Shown in pieces: positions 11,413 to 24,200 of a DNA stretch of 64,000 nucleotides. A program made the translations under genes and the position numbers. The notes under the pieces are model-generated. The model saw nothing but the letters and a program-made list of their open reading frames with translations, did no database searches and was not told where the DNA came from. The first letter of the stretch is position 1. Each line of letters begins with the position of its first letter. The DNA is from Prostheceraeus crozeri. Its lineage: Eukaryota > Platyhelminthes > Polycladida > Euryleptidae. The DNA lies in the NCBI GenBank assembly GCA_907163375.1, contig CAJQUW010001991.1, forward strand, positions 62,001 to 126,000, read 5' to 3'.

Positions 11413-14400
11413 CCCTTTGACTCCCAGAGGTCACTGGTGACCCAAATTTTCTATTTTCTCCGACGGTCCTCTATCATAAATTTTGCATTTGCATTTGGTT
11501 TCTACTGTGTTAAGTAGCTTCTGGAAAATTTATTTCGAGATAAGTTTGAAATATAAATGTTTTTGTTTTAGTCGCATTCACTTTTGAAAGTTTTCGTTTT
11601 TGATCAGATTTTCAGGTGATCGCTATTCGTCTCTCACAAGCATGGTAAGTTCATAATGTTCTCGTTACACCACTAAAATAAAGCTACAGACTCTCATAAA
11701 TATCATATATTCATATGAACTCAGTGTATGAGTATCTGTCGAAATATCAAACGATTTTTCAAATTGGGTCACCAGTGACCTGTGGGGGATAAGTGGGATT
11801 TTAGATGATACTACGATAAAATATTGTATGTTGCACTAGCCATTTCCTTATAAGAGTTAGAATAGATATATGCTATTAGAAGGTTTAATTTAATCAAACA
11901 TACATTTTTTCGATAATCATTTGCGATTGTGCACACTTTTTATAGTGCTTTGCTTGTTAGTAAAAAATGACATCTCTTGAAATTTATCATTTTTAGATAG
12001 TGCTGATGATAGCATGTGTTTAGTACATGGTTTATTCTATAAAATTAAAGGAAATTATTGTGAAGGCAGACAAATAATGTGAGAGGATGAAGATAAAATG
12101 CATGTCATACCTTAGATTTGAACCTAGGGCAGGCTGATTCTTATTACCAGACCGCTACCACACGGCTAGTGAACCACAAAGGCTGCGCTGCAATTTTTAA
12201 GTAGTTGTAATGAATGACTAATCGTTTGCTCGTGTTCTACAGTAGTGTAATACACTGTTCATGTCGTCCGCTATTGCTATACCATGGTTAGCGTCAATTA
12301 AACCTTGTTATCATTATTTTCAGATATCCAACAGAAGAAAGAAGTATTATGACGTTCAGAATTTGTCAAGTGATGAAATCTACGCTCTTTTGGATAATGT
12401 AGACAGTGATGACGAGGCAGACATAGATAATCTAATGAACGATAGCGATACGGAATTCATTGCTGCACCTAATGCACATAAACCGTCTCTAGATAGTCTA
12501 GAAGAAAATGAGAATATGGAAAACGGCATGGAAGCAGTGCTTCATGAAATTCATGAGCAGGAAGAAAGCAATAATACCACATTTGATTGGAAAAAAACGG
12601 GAAAGACCTATACAGTCATCTGAATGTTATCTCAATGGTCAAACAAAATTAAATATCGAGGATGATGCCGTACCACTGGATGTATTCAAAGAGTCAATAG
12701 GGTTCAACGAATTACTGGATCTTATTGTCACGGAAACAATACGATACGCATTCCAGAATGGACGAGAATTCGATACCGACAGAGACGAAATCGCGGCATT
12801 TATAGGAACGAATTTCATCATGTCCGTAAATGTGCTTCCAAATATTGAAGCATATTGGTCGGTTGATGAAGCATTGGGAAACCAACGAATACAGAAAGTT
12901 ATGACAAGACAAAGATTTCAAACGATTCTTCAAAATCTACATTTTTCGAATAATAATTCATTAGATAAAAGTGACAAGGCCACAAAAGTAAGAGCTTTGT
13001 TGCAACATTTCAACAAATACTTTCAAGCCGCGAGAGAAAATAGCTGCAAGCAATCCATTGATGAACACATGATAAAATATAAAGGAAGAAGTGGAATGAA
13101 GCAATACATAAAGTCCAAACCGATCAAATGGGGGTTCAAATTATGGTTCAGATGCTGTGCAATCACTGGTTACTTATACGAACTTGACATCTATGTCGGA
13201 AAGCAAACTACAGCAAGTCGATTCGGTCTTGGCGAGTCCATTGTTCTACAATTGACAAAAGAGCTAAAAAATTCTCACGCAGCAACTTTGCTGACAATTT
13301 TTTTTCGTCCCCTGTTTTGGTTAAGAGGTTGTTGGAAAATGGACTATATTTCATTGGAACCGTTAGAAGCTCAAGAAAGCACATGCCCAAGATGCTAAAG
13401 GTATGTACCGGTATGCTAGTATTTGTCGTTTTGATGATGACTTTGAAACATTTTTCAAATTTTTATTGCAGAATGACAAAGAAATGAAGAGAGGAGAGTC
13501 TCAATTTCTGTATGCTGATGGCATCACTGTTTGCAAATGGATAGACAATAGGTAAGTTCGGTTTTGTATAAAGGAAGGTATAACATTTTCATTACATGAT
13601 AATTAATTTCAGGTCAGTTTTGATGGTCGCTACAAATATTGAAGAAAATGAGGGTCATACCAGTGTATTTCAACGACAAAAAGGTGCAGCAGAGAAGATT
13701 TCGATTCGATGTCCCAACGTAATTGCAGAATATAATAAAGCAATGGGAGGCGTTGACTTATTGGACCAGCGAAAGTCTTATTATGAAGTTGACAGAAAGA
13801 GCAAATTCAGATTTTATTTGCGGATATTTTTTGATCTCATGGATGTAGCTTGTGTAAATTCCTTCATCATTTACAATGAAAGATTCCCAAATAAACTCAG
13901 TCTTTTGCAATTCAAAAGGTGTGTAGCTGATGGATTGACAAGGCACTTCTCTTCTCGCAAACGAAAATTTCCTGGAGTGCGTCATGTTGAAACTGCTACT
14001 TTGCGTCCAACGGGAAATATTTGTCATATGCCAATTTTTCAAGACTCTCGTCATCGCTATGTGAATTGTAAGAAATTGAAACTTGACCATAAAACTTCGG
14101 TTTTGTGCTCAACTTGTAATATATCGCTTTGTTTGGTAAAGGAGAGAAACTGCTTTCGAGAGTTTCATTCGAACATTTAAAATTCCATAAGTGATGGAAT
14201 GTTGTTTATGATCGATAGCCCGTGATAGGAAACGTTTTGTGTACACGAAGTATATGATTTAACTTGTTAGAAGAAGTTACATGTTTATTTATCAATATTG
14301 ATGAAATAACATGCAAACAACAATGGTAAGATTGTTTTCACTATTTCAAGGCATAATTGAGAGTTTAAATGTGAAATCCTATGTCATTAAACACGTATAA

Positions 14401-14604
14401 TACAGTTCGTAATCAAGTTGTTTGCTATACTATTAAATTCCTACTTAACTCCCAGAGGGTCACCTGTGACCCAAGCTAGAAAAGAGCCTTATGAAACATT
14501 TTAAAGCGTAACGTGGCAACCTAAGTTCATTAACAATCCTAAACGTTCACTAGCTATGAAATCGATTTAATCCGTGTAGCCAATACCTTGTGGTAGTCAA
14601 AGGG
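11413..14604 (+). mobile_element. piggyBac transposon (pB2) with introns, inserted in the hAT
   Basis: It is flanked by TTAA on both sides (11409-11412, 14605-14608). Ends are CCCTTTGACTCCCAGAGG and the inverse CCCTTTGACTACCACAAGG. The palindrome-like motif GGTCACTGGTGACCC follows the left end, recurs inverted near 11766, and appears as GGTCACCTGTGACCC near 14457. The transposase lies on the plus strand at 12261-14180. The clean TTAA and the insertion inside a hAT codon show it is younger than the hAT. Confidence 0.93.
12261..14180 (+). pseudogene. piggyBac transposase, spliced, one or two frameshifts
   Basis: The acidic N-terminus (12330-12600: SSDEIYALLDNVDSDDEAD) ends in one frame. The catalytic part starts in another frame near 12600. 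The first catalytic Asp is in SIDEHMIKYKGR. Then ADNFFSSPVLVKRLL (near 13285), with the second Asp, is reached by another frame change. Two introns follow: 13401-13471 (AAG|gtatgt...ttgcag) and 13552-13612 (AATAG|gtaagt...tttcag). Both join coding frames cleanly into GGVDLLDQ (third Asp) and a Cys/His-rich C-terminus (VLCSTCNISLC). A further intron may precede 12324 (tattttcag). All three catalytic residues remain. Transposases of this family excise at TTAA without a footprint. Confidence 0.88.
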
Positions 14605-14856
14605 TTAATCTCGTTGTGGTTGATGCCTGCTCAAAAGCATAATAACGAGAAACTTTTTTGGTCTTTTGGATAAGCAGATTTATTGAAGGATCGAGCTAGC
14701 GACATGGGCTGTTTGCAGCCATTCAAAAAACTATATCCGAAGATGCCGAAGACGATCTACCTACATGGTGTCGCGCGCAGCAGACCAAGAGCGCTGCCTT
14801 CACTTAGTGGAACGCGTTGGGCGACACGGGCAGGTAATTGTCATGTCGTGTTGGAA

Positions 14857-15508
14857 AATAATAATAATAATAACCGTTTATTTGATACCAATAAGCCTCA
14901 ATAATGTTAATCGTGAGGCAAAATTTTACAATGTTTTGAAAAATGTTAGCACAAAAATTATGAACTATAACAAGAACAGAATGAAAGAAAGTTAATGAAA
15001 AGTTAAATAAATCAAACTATCAGAGAGAGAGAAGTCACTGTTATAAAGTCGAATCATAGTAATCAAAAAAGACTTGTCTCGTAGAGCACTCTCACAGACT
15101 GAAAGTCGAAAACCCCTGGAATGCTTCAAAGGAATCGGCGACATGTGGTTCAGAGGATGGTCGTCATTGGTAATAAGTGCCATGAACAGTTTAAATCCAA
15201 TCATCGACCGGCGATAACTTAACGGAACAAAGTCTGCACACACGCAGGAGGAAGATCCGCAAATGATTGAATAAGCTCGAGATTGAATCCTTTCAAGGTT
15301 TTGGCTGAGAGTTTCACCTAGGCCAACAAAAAGAGGAGCTGCATATTCGAGAATGCTTCGTATACAGTTATTGAAAACTAAAATCAATTCACTTTTTGTC
15401 AAAGAAGGCTTAAGCTGACGTAGCATGAACAGTCTAGAGGATGCTTTCTTAGAAACGATGTTGAAGTGAGATTTCCAGTTCAAATTAGAGTCCAAAACAT
15501 TGTCGCCA
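14857..15508 (-). mobile_element. 5'-truncated LINE tail inserted in the hAT
   Basis: It is a minus-strand post-RT region (15495-14992) with LDSNLNWKSHFN, RSILEYAAPLFVGLG and the Cys-rich GSSSCVCADFVPLSYRR. It ends in a (TTA)n tail at 14857-14875, which is the 3' end of the element. The part kept is only the last ~650 bp, as is usual after incomplete reverse transcription. hAT coding sequence resumes on both sides (GTRWATRAGNCHVVLEN left, VVEIRDEDSYDADSSS right). The 167-codon ORF is open throughout. Confidence 0.85.
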
Positions 15509-16425
15509 TACGAGCGACAGTCGTAGAAATTCGCGATGAGGATAGTTACGATGCAGATTCAAGTAGCCCTGCTATGATGATGCTCAACAGCTTCAATTAC
15601 CAATTTGTGTGTTGCCTTACTGTGCTGGAAGATGTTTTGAGCTTGATCAATGTTGTGTCAAAAACATTTCAATCCAATTCTATTGATCTCACTGCAGCTT
15701 GCTCACAGCTTGAATCATTGAAAAAGCAAATCCTTTCGTACCGCAATGAAGAGGTGTTTGATATGTTTTGGGACAAAGCTTTGTCGTTGGCCGAGAGGGT
15801 AGAAGCCCCATTTTCTGAGAGAAGAAAAAATGTTTTTCGAACCGTTGACCAAAATGCGGGCACAGAATCGTTTTTTTGTGATGAGAAAGACATACTCAGA
15901 GTTTCATTCTTTTACGAATTATTTGATCTGATCCATAACACACTCGATATTCCGTTTCCTGACAGCTCAATGCCTCTTTTAAGGTCACTGTCTTCATTAT
16001 TACAACCGTCAAAAGGACAATTGAAAGAATTTGAAACTCTGAGCGAAATCTATTGAGAAGATATCCAATACAAAGCTGCATTATCTGAATATGACCTATT
16101 TTGCAATGAAAAGTCTGTATCAGATATTTCTGCTTGTGAAAACTTACAGTCTGTTTATTTGCCATTGATGATTGACAACAAGATGACGACAACATACCCG
16201 AATCTGAATATACTTGATCGATTAGCAATGACCTTGCCGGTTACATCAGTATCATGTGAACGTTCTTTCAGCTCATTGAAATTCGTAAAATCGGCGCTAC
16301 GGACCACAATTGATCAAGATCGTTTGAGAGATCTCCTAATTATTGCATCAGAAACCCAAAGAAATCAAAAAGAAGACGTGACGAGAATTAGAGACGTGTT
16401 TTGGAATATGTGTAATCGACGTTAA
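15508..16425 (+). pseudogene. hAT transposase, C-terminal half
   Basis: The first ORF runs from the LINE junction to 16056 (EDSYDADSSSPAMMMLNS, a motif of ZMYM1-type hAT proteins). A stop at 16054-16056 interrupts it. The hAT dimerisation domain follows at 16159-16425: NKMTTTYPNLNILDRLAMTL, then PVTSVSCERSFSSLKFVKSA. The domain is complete and ends at a natural stop. Confidence 0.88.
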
Positions 16426-16868
16426 TCATAGTTATTATCTTGGTTAATCATGATCTCCAATCAGATTTTGTTCTCAATTTCAATAAACGTATGTTTTAAT
16501 CAACTGCTTTTCATTAAACTATCAAATACGTGTAGATAGATACGGTTACTACAAAAAGTAGGACTACACTACAATCAAAATTGAATAAAACCTACTATTT
16601 CCTTTTTAACTTTGGATATTATCTTTCCTCTTGATACTATTTATGTTAGCACAACTTTTGATATTATTTCACCTCTTGATATTATTTATGTTAGCTCAAC
16701 TTTTGACATTATCTTACCTCTTGATATTATTGATATTACCTTTTTATCATGCAAAAATGAGTAGCAGTACGGGTACATATTTCACTGTGACTACTTAGTC
16801 TATCAAATTTTGCACTATTGCATTGTGCCCGCTTGAGGAATCGGGCGCACTACGCCCTTGCATGTGAC

Positions 16869-17858
16869 CTTAACGTCACGCTAACGTTGCACGTTGTACA
16901 GGCAATGTGAAAGATAGCTGATTATTGATATGCAGCCAAAAATAACTATCGTGGACACTGCGGAAATCCAATGTAGCACAAGAAATCTGTACACAAACGC
17001 GAATGAATTCAATTCACAAGAATGTGGGCACAAATATCTTCCGAATGAGATAACTCCCAACTGGAGCAGAAATGAAATTTACAAATTCCACCAATTTATA
17101 GAGAGCGCTCAATGGATTACATACATATAAAATTCGCCACTGAAAAATAGTATATAACCATCCAAAACACTATCAAATACCGAACAGCGAGAGCATGAAA
17201 AGCAAACGACCGAACGATAACAGATCTAGAGAGAGACAGAGGATTAATGCTCCTCTTGAAAGACAAATATGCTTCGAATTTATTTGTAAAATGCTTTGTT
17301 TAGATACATGAGGCAGCATCGACCATAAAATTCTGCGGCATTCACAACCCAATGTTCGGAATTTGCACTTTTATGTAGAAATGGAGTGTGGTTCATATAC
17401 AGACCACCAGTAGGTATAGGTAGGTTATTGAAGTGATACCTAACAAAGTGCATTCATCAATCTGCACATTGTAGTGCACTCGAGAGTAGGCCTAATGTGC
17501 ACAAGATGATGAGTTTTCTCATAAAAGTGCTCAACTCGATTTTCACTGGACAATTCTTTTAAATAGATTTTCACAAATTATCTCAATTCAAGAAAATTCA
17601 AAAATTCAAATCTCGAAGTCTTTTAGACACTAAGGCGATCTTCGTTTCTGCTGCAGATCAGTTGTTGATCGATAGGTAACATGAAAATGCATCATTTGAG
17701 GAAGGGCTTTCGATTTTTAGGTCGTTCAGGACCTCCGTGGAGTGAAAATTAGAGGTGTAAATTAATTGCAAGTTTGATGAAAATTTTCAACAGAAATTCA
17801 CAGAATGTCTTCCATTTGTGGATGGAAATGATGAAAATGACAAGTTTTCTTTTATCTG
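16869..17858. other. No gene seen
   Basis: Between the right hAT border and the last exon of the host gene. From about 17630 it matches 57090-57296 and is therefore 3' flank or UTR of the duplicated host gene. The remainder shows no domain, and the 66-codon ORF at 16930 is not recognised. Confidence 0.4.
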
Positions 17859-18205
17859 TCAACGGGGATAGATGCCGAGGACGAGACAGCGTCCTGGAGG
17901 AAGAATGAAGGTCTTTTCGTCCTCCTTCAGGAATTCCCACTTCTCATCCTTCATCGGCCCCTGCTCCACCTCATCCCCGTCTGCGGAGGTCCACAACCCT
18001 CTTCCATTCTCATACGCATCGAACACCGCTCTCCCGCCAACTTCGGCTGTCCCTTGTCGAATCCGCGTCTCCTCCGGACGCCGGTTGAACGTCTCCGCTA
18101 CTCCTCTTCTGACTTCTCCCACAGTCGGAGGATTCGGGAGATTGAGGACGTAGTCACCTGTTCTGTCTCTTCCTCCGACCGTGCCGTCCCATAGACGAAA
18201 AGAAG
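17859..18205 (-). CDS. Host gene exon 5, C-terminal domain
   Basis: The acceptor ttctttgcag ends at 18206; the stop is TGA at 17861-17859. It encodes 114 complete codons with VGGRDRTGDYVLNLPNPPTV, EVRRGVAETFNRRPEETR and ILPPGRCLVLGIYPR. The pattern (strand, P-x-TV, helix) could be another divergent ubiquitin-like fold, but I do not recognise it. GC content is clearly higher than in the flanks, as expected for coding sequence. A 347-nt copy with the same frame lies at 57297-57643. Confidence 0.8.
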
Positions 18206-21200
18206 CTGCAAAGAAGAGGAAATGAATGAATTTGATGGAAACAAGTTGTTTGGAAGGAATTCAGTTGAAGATTCCCTTCTGTTAATCATTTTTCACATTT
18301 TGGAGAATTCACACAACTGCTGATCGTCCTGCAAACGTATTTCCATTCATTTCTTGTCTTCTTCATGTTTTCTATCTCAATTTACTTATTAGAAGAAAAT
18401 CTTTCAAAAACGGATTCTCCTCATGAAAAATAGAATTTTCTTTCAGATTTGATTTTCATCTGAAGAAGAACGAGTTCTCTTGTCTTCCCTGTTCTAAATA
18501 GAATTCGCTTGTCATAATCAGTAGGAGGCACTTGGCCTCCAAATTTCGTCTTCAAATTGTTTTCGTCCTTCAAAGTCTAACAAGTAGCAGCAGCAGTTTT
18601 CATGAAGTTGAGCAGCTTGTTATCTGGTGAAGAATTTCCACTTAATTTCTTACTACCGATAATTGATATTAGACACTTGAGACCATTATATTCGATGTCG
18701 TTGACGCAATCTCACATTTCAGTCACTGCCTTGACGTGTTGTCGTGCAAGGAATCTGGGACTTCTTATTGTTCTAATTTTAAATATCAGTCAGTAGTGGA
18801 CATTCGACCAATGATTGACGTGAAGGTCACAAAAAGCAATAATGATGCAACCAAGAATGTAAAAAAGTTCTATAATTTGCAACAGGAGTTACTCAATTGC
18901 TTGTTGAGAGACGGTTTAATATTCTTGATAAAGATAACCTCTTTAATGCGCAGTGAAAACTCATCCTCAGTGCTATCAAGTATTTTGAGTTATCAATATT
19001 ACACGTGTAGTGACAGTTCAAACGATGATCACAGAATGCGGATATCCAGCATCCTCTTTGAGTTGATCAGCAGTGCTGGTTTGAATTACGAATTGACAAA
19101 GTCAATGAATTGTTGGTTAATTTGCGGAATTTACGGAATATTGGATGCCATGGCTTCCCATTTCAAGGCATTGAATTTCATAAGAGAAATTTCTCATTTT
19201 CCTGAAATTTTATTCATCAGAACTTACCGGAAACAACAGGTCTGGGCGGAGGAGGAGAGTGTTGGACAGCGAAGTCTTCCACCGGGATGTCTGAAAGAAA
19301 AAAAATTTCGTAAATCTTTCGGACAAGACACAATCTCTAATGAAATGAGGATCACATCACATGCTGTTCAGAGGAGCAGTACAGAAGACTGTATTTCATC
19401 CCTCTGGCTAACATCATCTCCGAATTTATATCGTCAGCTAGAAATGGTTTGATCCATAAATTCATGTGGTTGAGACCGAGCTGTGTTCGTGGTCAATCAA
19501 CTCCGAAGTTTAGCGCCGACCATCGGAAAGGAGGTGCTATGATTTGTTGAATGTTTCATCGACATGATCTTGATCATGCGAAAAGAGCATGCGAATTTAG
19601 CTGAATTCTTTATTAACGTTGGAAAAGATTGTCATGAAAATCTAAAAGAAGCCATTTTAGACTTGCGGATTTCTAATTGTTGTATGACTTCAACGGATTG
19701 TGGAAGCGCAGACTACCTTTTTGCTTGTAGGTGGGTTTCTGGTATAGGTTGAAGATAGAGGTGACATTCGGAAAGTTGCCTTCACAGCCCTGTTCAATAT
19801 CTCATTTCAGGTATTACGGCGACTAAAACGATATGTTTAATAAATTTTGTTTTGAAGTTTTGATGTTTTTTTACTTCAACGAAAATTAATGTCACCTAAG
19901 TTCTATAGCGATGTCTATGACAAGATGACAAGAATGTAGCCTACTGATTTCATCTCAGTTTTTAAGCAACCCGAAAAACGTCGCCGAAAAAGCCGAGAAG
20001 ACGTCGCCTGGCTTGTTCTGATGTGCATGCCTTGTGATCGGGAACTCAATAGTTATCAGACTGAATAACCCATGGATAAACTAACGGCAAAGAAATTAAA
20101 GAAATCGACTGCTGCCCTTCCACGGTATGCGTTTGCTTTCGACATAAAGGATGTGTTCAAGCTCGCATTTTCACGGTGTGCCAGGATAGTCGGTTTTGAA
20201 AATGTCCCATTATATCGAAAATCATGGTTTGAAAATCACACGATTAGCCGTTTTCGAGAAAATGTCGAAAATTCAAAATGGCGGACATGAAACTGAAAGT
20301 CTTTATAGGTTCTATAGTTTTCTATGATAGTCCTTATAATAGTTTCTGTAATGGGTTCTATAATAATCCTTGTAGGTTCTTAAATTTTCGCTTGTGCACA
20401 GTCCAAAATATCTGAATCAGTGGTGTGCATCAGATCGATCAGACCTCCAAGACTTGTTGTTGATGCATAATGCTTGTTAGCCGAGACCCAGACTGCAGTT
20501 TCGGTTTTATCTCCGTCATTTCGGATTTTCGCAATTTTCTAGAAAAGGGATGATCGTGTGATTTTCAAACCATGATTTTAGAAAATTTCATGTAAAAATA
20601 CATCAGAAACCGTCGAGAAATATAATGGGAAATTTTCAAAAAGAAACCGCCTCTCCTGCACACCGTGTTCTAGAACGCTGTGTCGTACATTTTTACAATA
20701 GAATTATTACAAATCTTTTTTGATGCATCTCATTTTGGTTACAGACCCAAATCTTCGACGCCATGTGGTTTAATTGAGATACAAGAATTTGTAATTCGCA
20801 CCCTACAAAACTCTCATGTTCTTGATGCTCATGTATTGGCCGCGCCATTGATCTTTGTAAAGGTTTTGACCGTGTTCCTCACCGTGGCTACAGGTGTATT
20901 GACAGCTTTTTGTTTTACTTTGTTATTAATTTCCTGTGTAATAGACAGCAAATAGTAAGTAACGTGGAAGCCATTATTCAGTTCCTTCTCAACCGCTATA
21001 AGTGGTGTGCCTCAGGGCTCATCATTAGGGCCTGTCCTTTTTGTTTAATATAAATACATAAAAAATGTAATCAAAAGTATTTTGATCAACATTGTTAATT
21101 TTGACGTGAGCTCGTTTCTGATAAGTGATATTCCTTGCGTTAAAGATTTGAAATTACTTGGTGTCATATTTGATCCTCGGCTCTCTTGGAATTGTTGTGT

Positions 21201-24200
21201 CTCTGAAATCATGAAGAAGGCGTCCAGAAAGAGTTTACGTTTTGTGGCAACTGAAGAACGTTTTGTTTCTAAAGATTTTCTTATCGATATCTATTTTTCC
21301 GTGTATTAGAAGCATTTTAGACTATTGTTCGCTTCTTTTTGCCTGTTTGAATGACTCTTCTTCCAACTTGTTAGAACGTTTTCAAAATAGATGTCACCTC
21401 ATTCATTATATGTAAACCGAATTGTGATTGTCCTAGGTTTGTGCCGCTGAATTACCGACAACTGGTTTTAAGTGATCGACTTTTCAGGAAAGTTGTGGAA
21501 GATGAGGAACATCCTCTTCATCGGAATAGTCCTCATGTTATGTGTATCAGCAACAATTTCGCTTGCCTATTTGTCGTACGATGATGCGAAGAAATAGCTT
21601 CTTTGCATGAGCAAATTGTTTAAAATGATGCCTTTTCATTGTGACGATGATTGTCAAAAGGAGCTTCCCCAGCAAGAATCATCCTTTTCATTACTTTATG
21701 TGTTCGACTTTTCTTTGTTTTGCTTACAATTTTGTAATTCTTGTATATTATTTGTGTGATCTGTGCTCCTGTCCCACAATTCTCATTATTGTGACTATTT
21801 CATTTACTAAACGTGATTTATCATTATTAAGTGTCTTAATTAAAGTAGCACAATAGGTTTCCTTATTTACTCACTTTGACCCACCCTCATGCTGATCAAA
21901 CTTAAGGGTTGTGTGAAGCACTGCTTTTTATATCAACATCAGGACTTACTTTGAAGACGTTCCAGCGTTGTCTGAAGTTCCAGGTTGGTTTCCTCCAGTC
22001 TTCTCAGTTTTGCCTTCTCAGTCCTCTCGTTTTTCTGCAGACGTTCCAGCGTTGTCTGAAGTTCCAGGTTGGTTTCCTCCAGTCTTCTCAGTTTTGCCTT
22101 CTCAGTCCTCTCGTTTTTCTGCAGACGTTTCAGCGTTGTCTGAAGTTCCAGGTTGGTTTCCTCCAGTCTTCTCAGTTTTGCCTTCTCTGTCTTCAGAGCT
22201 GTTTCAAGACTACCAACTTTCCTTTCCAATTCCATCTTTTCTGATGACAAAGTTGTCAAATGGTTTTGTGCTGCAGTTTGTGATTTCTCCAGCAATTCAT
22301 AATGGGACTGCAGTTTTAAATATTTCTCTTGCAGACCGGTCAACAGGTCGTCGGCAGTTTTATCTGAAACGAAGGCCAATGTTCATGTGAGGTTATCTTA
22401 AGTGTTTTGAAATGATTTTATGATGAAATGGAAATTATAGCTGTTAAAAATGATATAAAACTGACGACGAATGGAGACAGATATTGAAAAGAATAAACAG
22501 AAGAGAGATTTCTCACTTCAGATGCATACAAAATTTAAAGAGTTTGTCAAACAAATTAGGCGGTTCACTACAAAATTGAAATGCTGATCAACTTGAAACT
22601 AAATACAGTTCCATGCACTTCCATTTTCAATTAATTTTCAAGATAAACAAAATTAACTATTTTTCAAAAGTCGATCTAATGAAGAAGATGAATTCGGTTC
22701 ATCATCACGCTTGAGACATATTTTAGCCAACACGAACAGTCAACAGGCCAACAGTCACGGGAAGTATATTTCATGAGGAATGTTGATGTTTAGTAATATC
22801 TTTAAGTGAAATGAGTTGAAAGCTTTTGTTCAGCCTTATGAATAAAACTCAATTTCACAATTATAAGATTTTGATAATTACATACATGTCGGTCTATGTT
22901 TCAGAGCTCTTTAACAAGTCTGCATTTACACTTTGACTGGGCACCATCAAAAATTACATCAACTACACAGCATTGACGCGCTACACTTGAAAAAAGCAAA
23001 AAGCGAAATTTTACTTCGCATTTTAAAGATTTTCTTTTGATGTAATCTCTCATGCTGATTCCTAATTTGCTGTGACTTTCATACAGCAAAACAGCAGCAA
23101 CAGTTGTCACAGGGTGCGCAGCTAAAATGATTTCACACATTGACTTTTACAAACATCCTGATTGAAAGACTATGCGAGACTGGAATTATCAATAAGAGCT
23201 TTCATTGAAAATCATCATAAACACAAGAAAATGGCAGTGGAATCCAACTATTTAATGACTATCATTTTCTGCGGGTCTGTGCGTTATTGTGATGAAATAC
23301 ATGTAGCTGTGAGAGCACTCTGAGGAGCTGCGTGTTATTGCTATGGTGAAATAGCAGGGGGAGCCTTTCGGGCTGCACATTATTGTGGTGAACTTGCTTA
23401 CACGGGGTTAGAGGCTGCAATTTTGTTCATATATAAACTGTGAATATAAGTTAACGCAGATAACCAGCCGCTGAATCACTACTTAAAATCAAGGTTTTCA
23501 AAAATAAGTTGCAATCAATTAATTGCAATTAATGTGTGTCATCAATCAATTGATTTAATTACATAGCATCACCATTCGAATAGACAAATTCTTGATTTTG
23601 AATTCTTTACTTTGATATTTCACTTGAACGAATTAGGCTACATTGGCCTACATACTTGACAAGTCGAATAATAGCTTATCACTTTGGATAGTGACTTGAG
23701 TAGACCCATTACATGAACTGCATATAACTATCTTCTTAATTGAATGTAAAATTGATAAATTGAATTACAGATTAAAGTTCATCCATCATGATTAGTAACA
23801 ATCAATGATTGAAACAAGTGAATGAATAATCACACGCGTCTCGTTGACAGAACACAAAGTAGAGTTTTAGAAGTTGTGATAAAAGTAAAAGAATCATGAA
23901 AGCTATCAGTTTGTGAATAAGAGATGTTTAGCAAGTTTAGCATCTAAATAAATCGCTGAAGGGTTTGTCTTGCATCATGGTGAGTGATGACGGCATTAAA
24001 AGTAAAACAGTGAATGAAATACCTCCCCCATTACAAATCAATCAATCAAATGCAATTAATTTTTGATAACCCCTGCTTAAAAGACTAGAACTCATGAATC
24101 GAAGCTCACCTTTCGCAGTTGGAGTCTCCATCGCCTTCAGTGTCAGAGAGCGCAGCTGACAGCATTCAATATTTAGGCGCTGGCATTCGTCTTGCTGCTC

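Larger units (their letters stand above)
9843..16860 (+). mobile_element. hAT transposon, ZMYM1-like, carrying two later insertions
   Basis: The left end CAGGGGCGTCGTGCC and the right end (reverse complement CAAGGGCGTAGTGCGCC) are imperfect terminal inverted repeats. Both sides are flanked by the same 8-bp target copy CATGTGAC (9835-9842, 16861-16868), as expected for hAT. The coding parts are in order on the plus strand: TTF-type zinc finger (10220-10798), DUF4371-like RNase-H region (about 10810-11408 and 14609-14855), middle region (15508-16056), C-terminal dimerisation domain (16159-16425). A piggyBac (11413-14604) and a LINE tail (about 14857-15508) split it. Without these the element is about 3.2 kb. 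A 45-bp repeat (three copies, 16609-16745) lies near its right end. Confidence 0.92.
19291..21949 (-). other. Host gene intron 3
   Basis: Contains a MITE (20172-20667) and a plus-strand LINE fragment (about 20690-21540). The rest is AT-rich, without recognised features. Confidence 0.6.

Noticed and set aside
18736-19452. 238-codon plus-strand ORF
   Set aside because: It lies in antisense across intron 4 and exon 4 of the host gene, is not conserved as a frame in the duplicate, and has no domain.
21909-22390. Plus-strand Phe/Ser/Pro-rich ORFs
   Set aside because: Antisense reading of the coiled-coil exon and its minisatellite.
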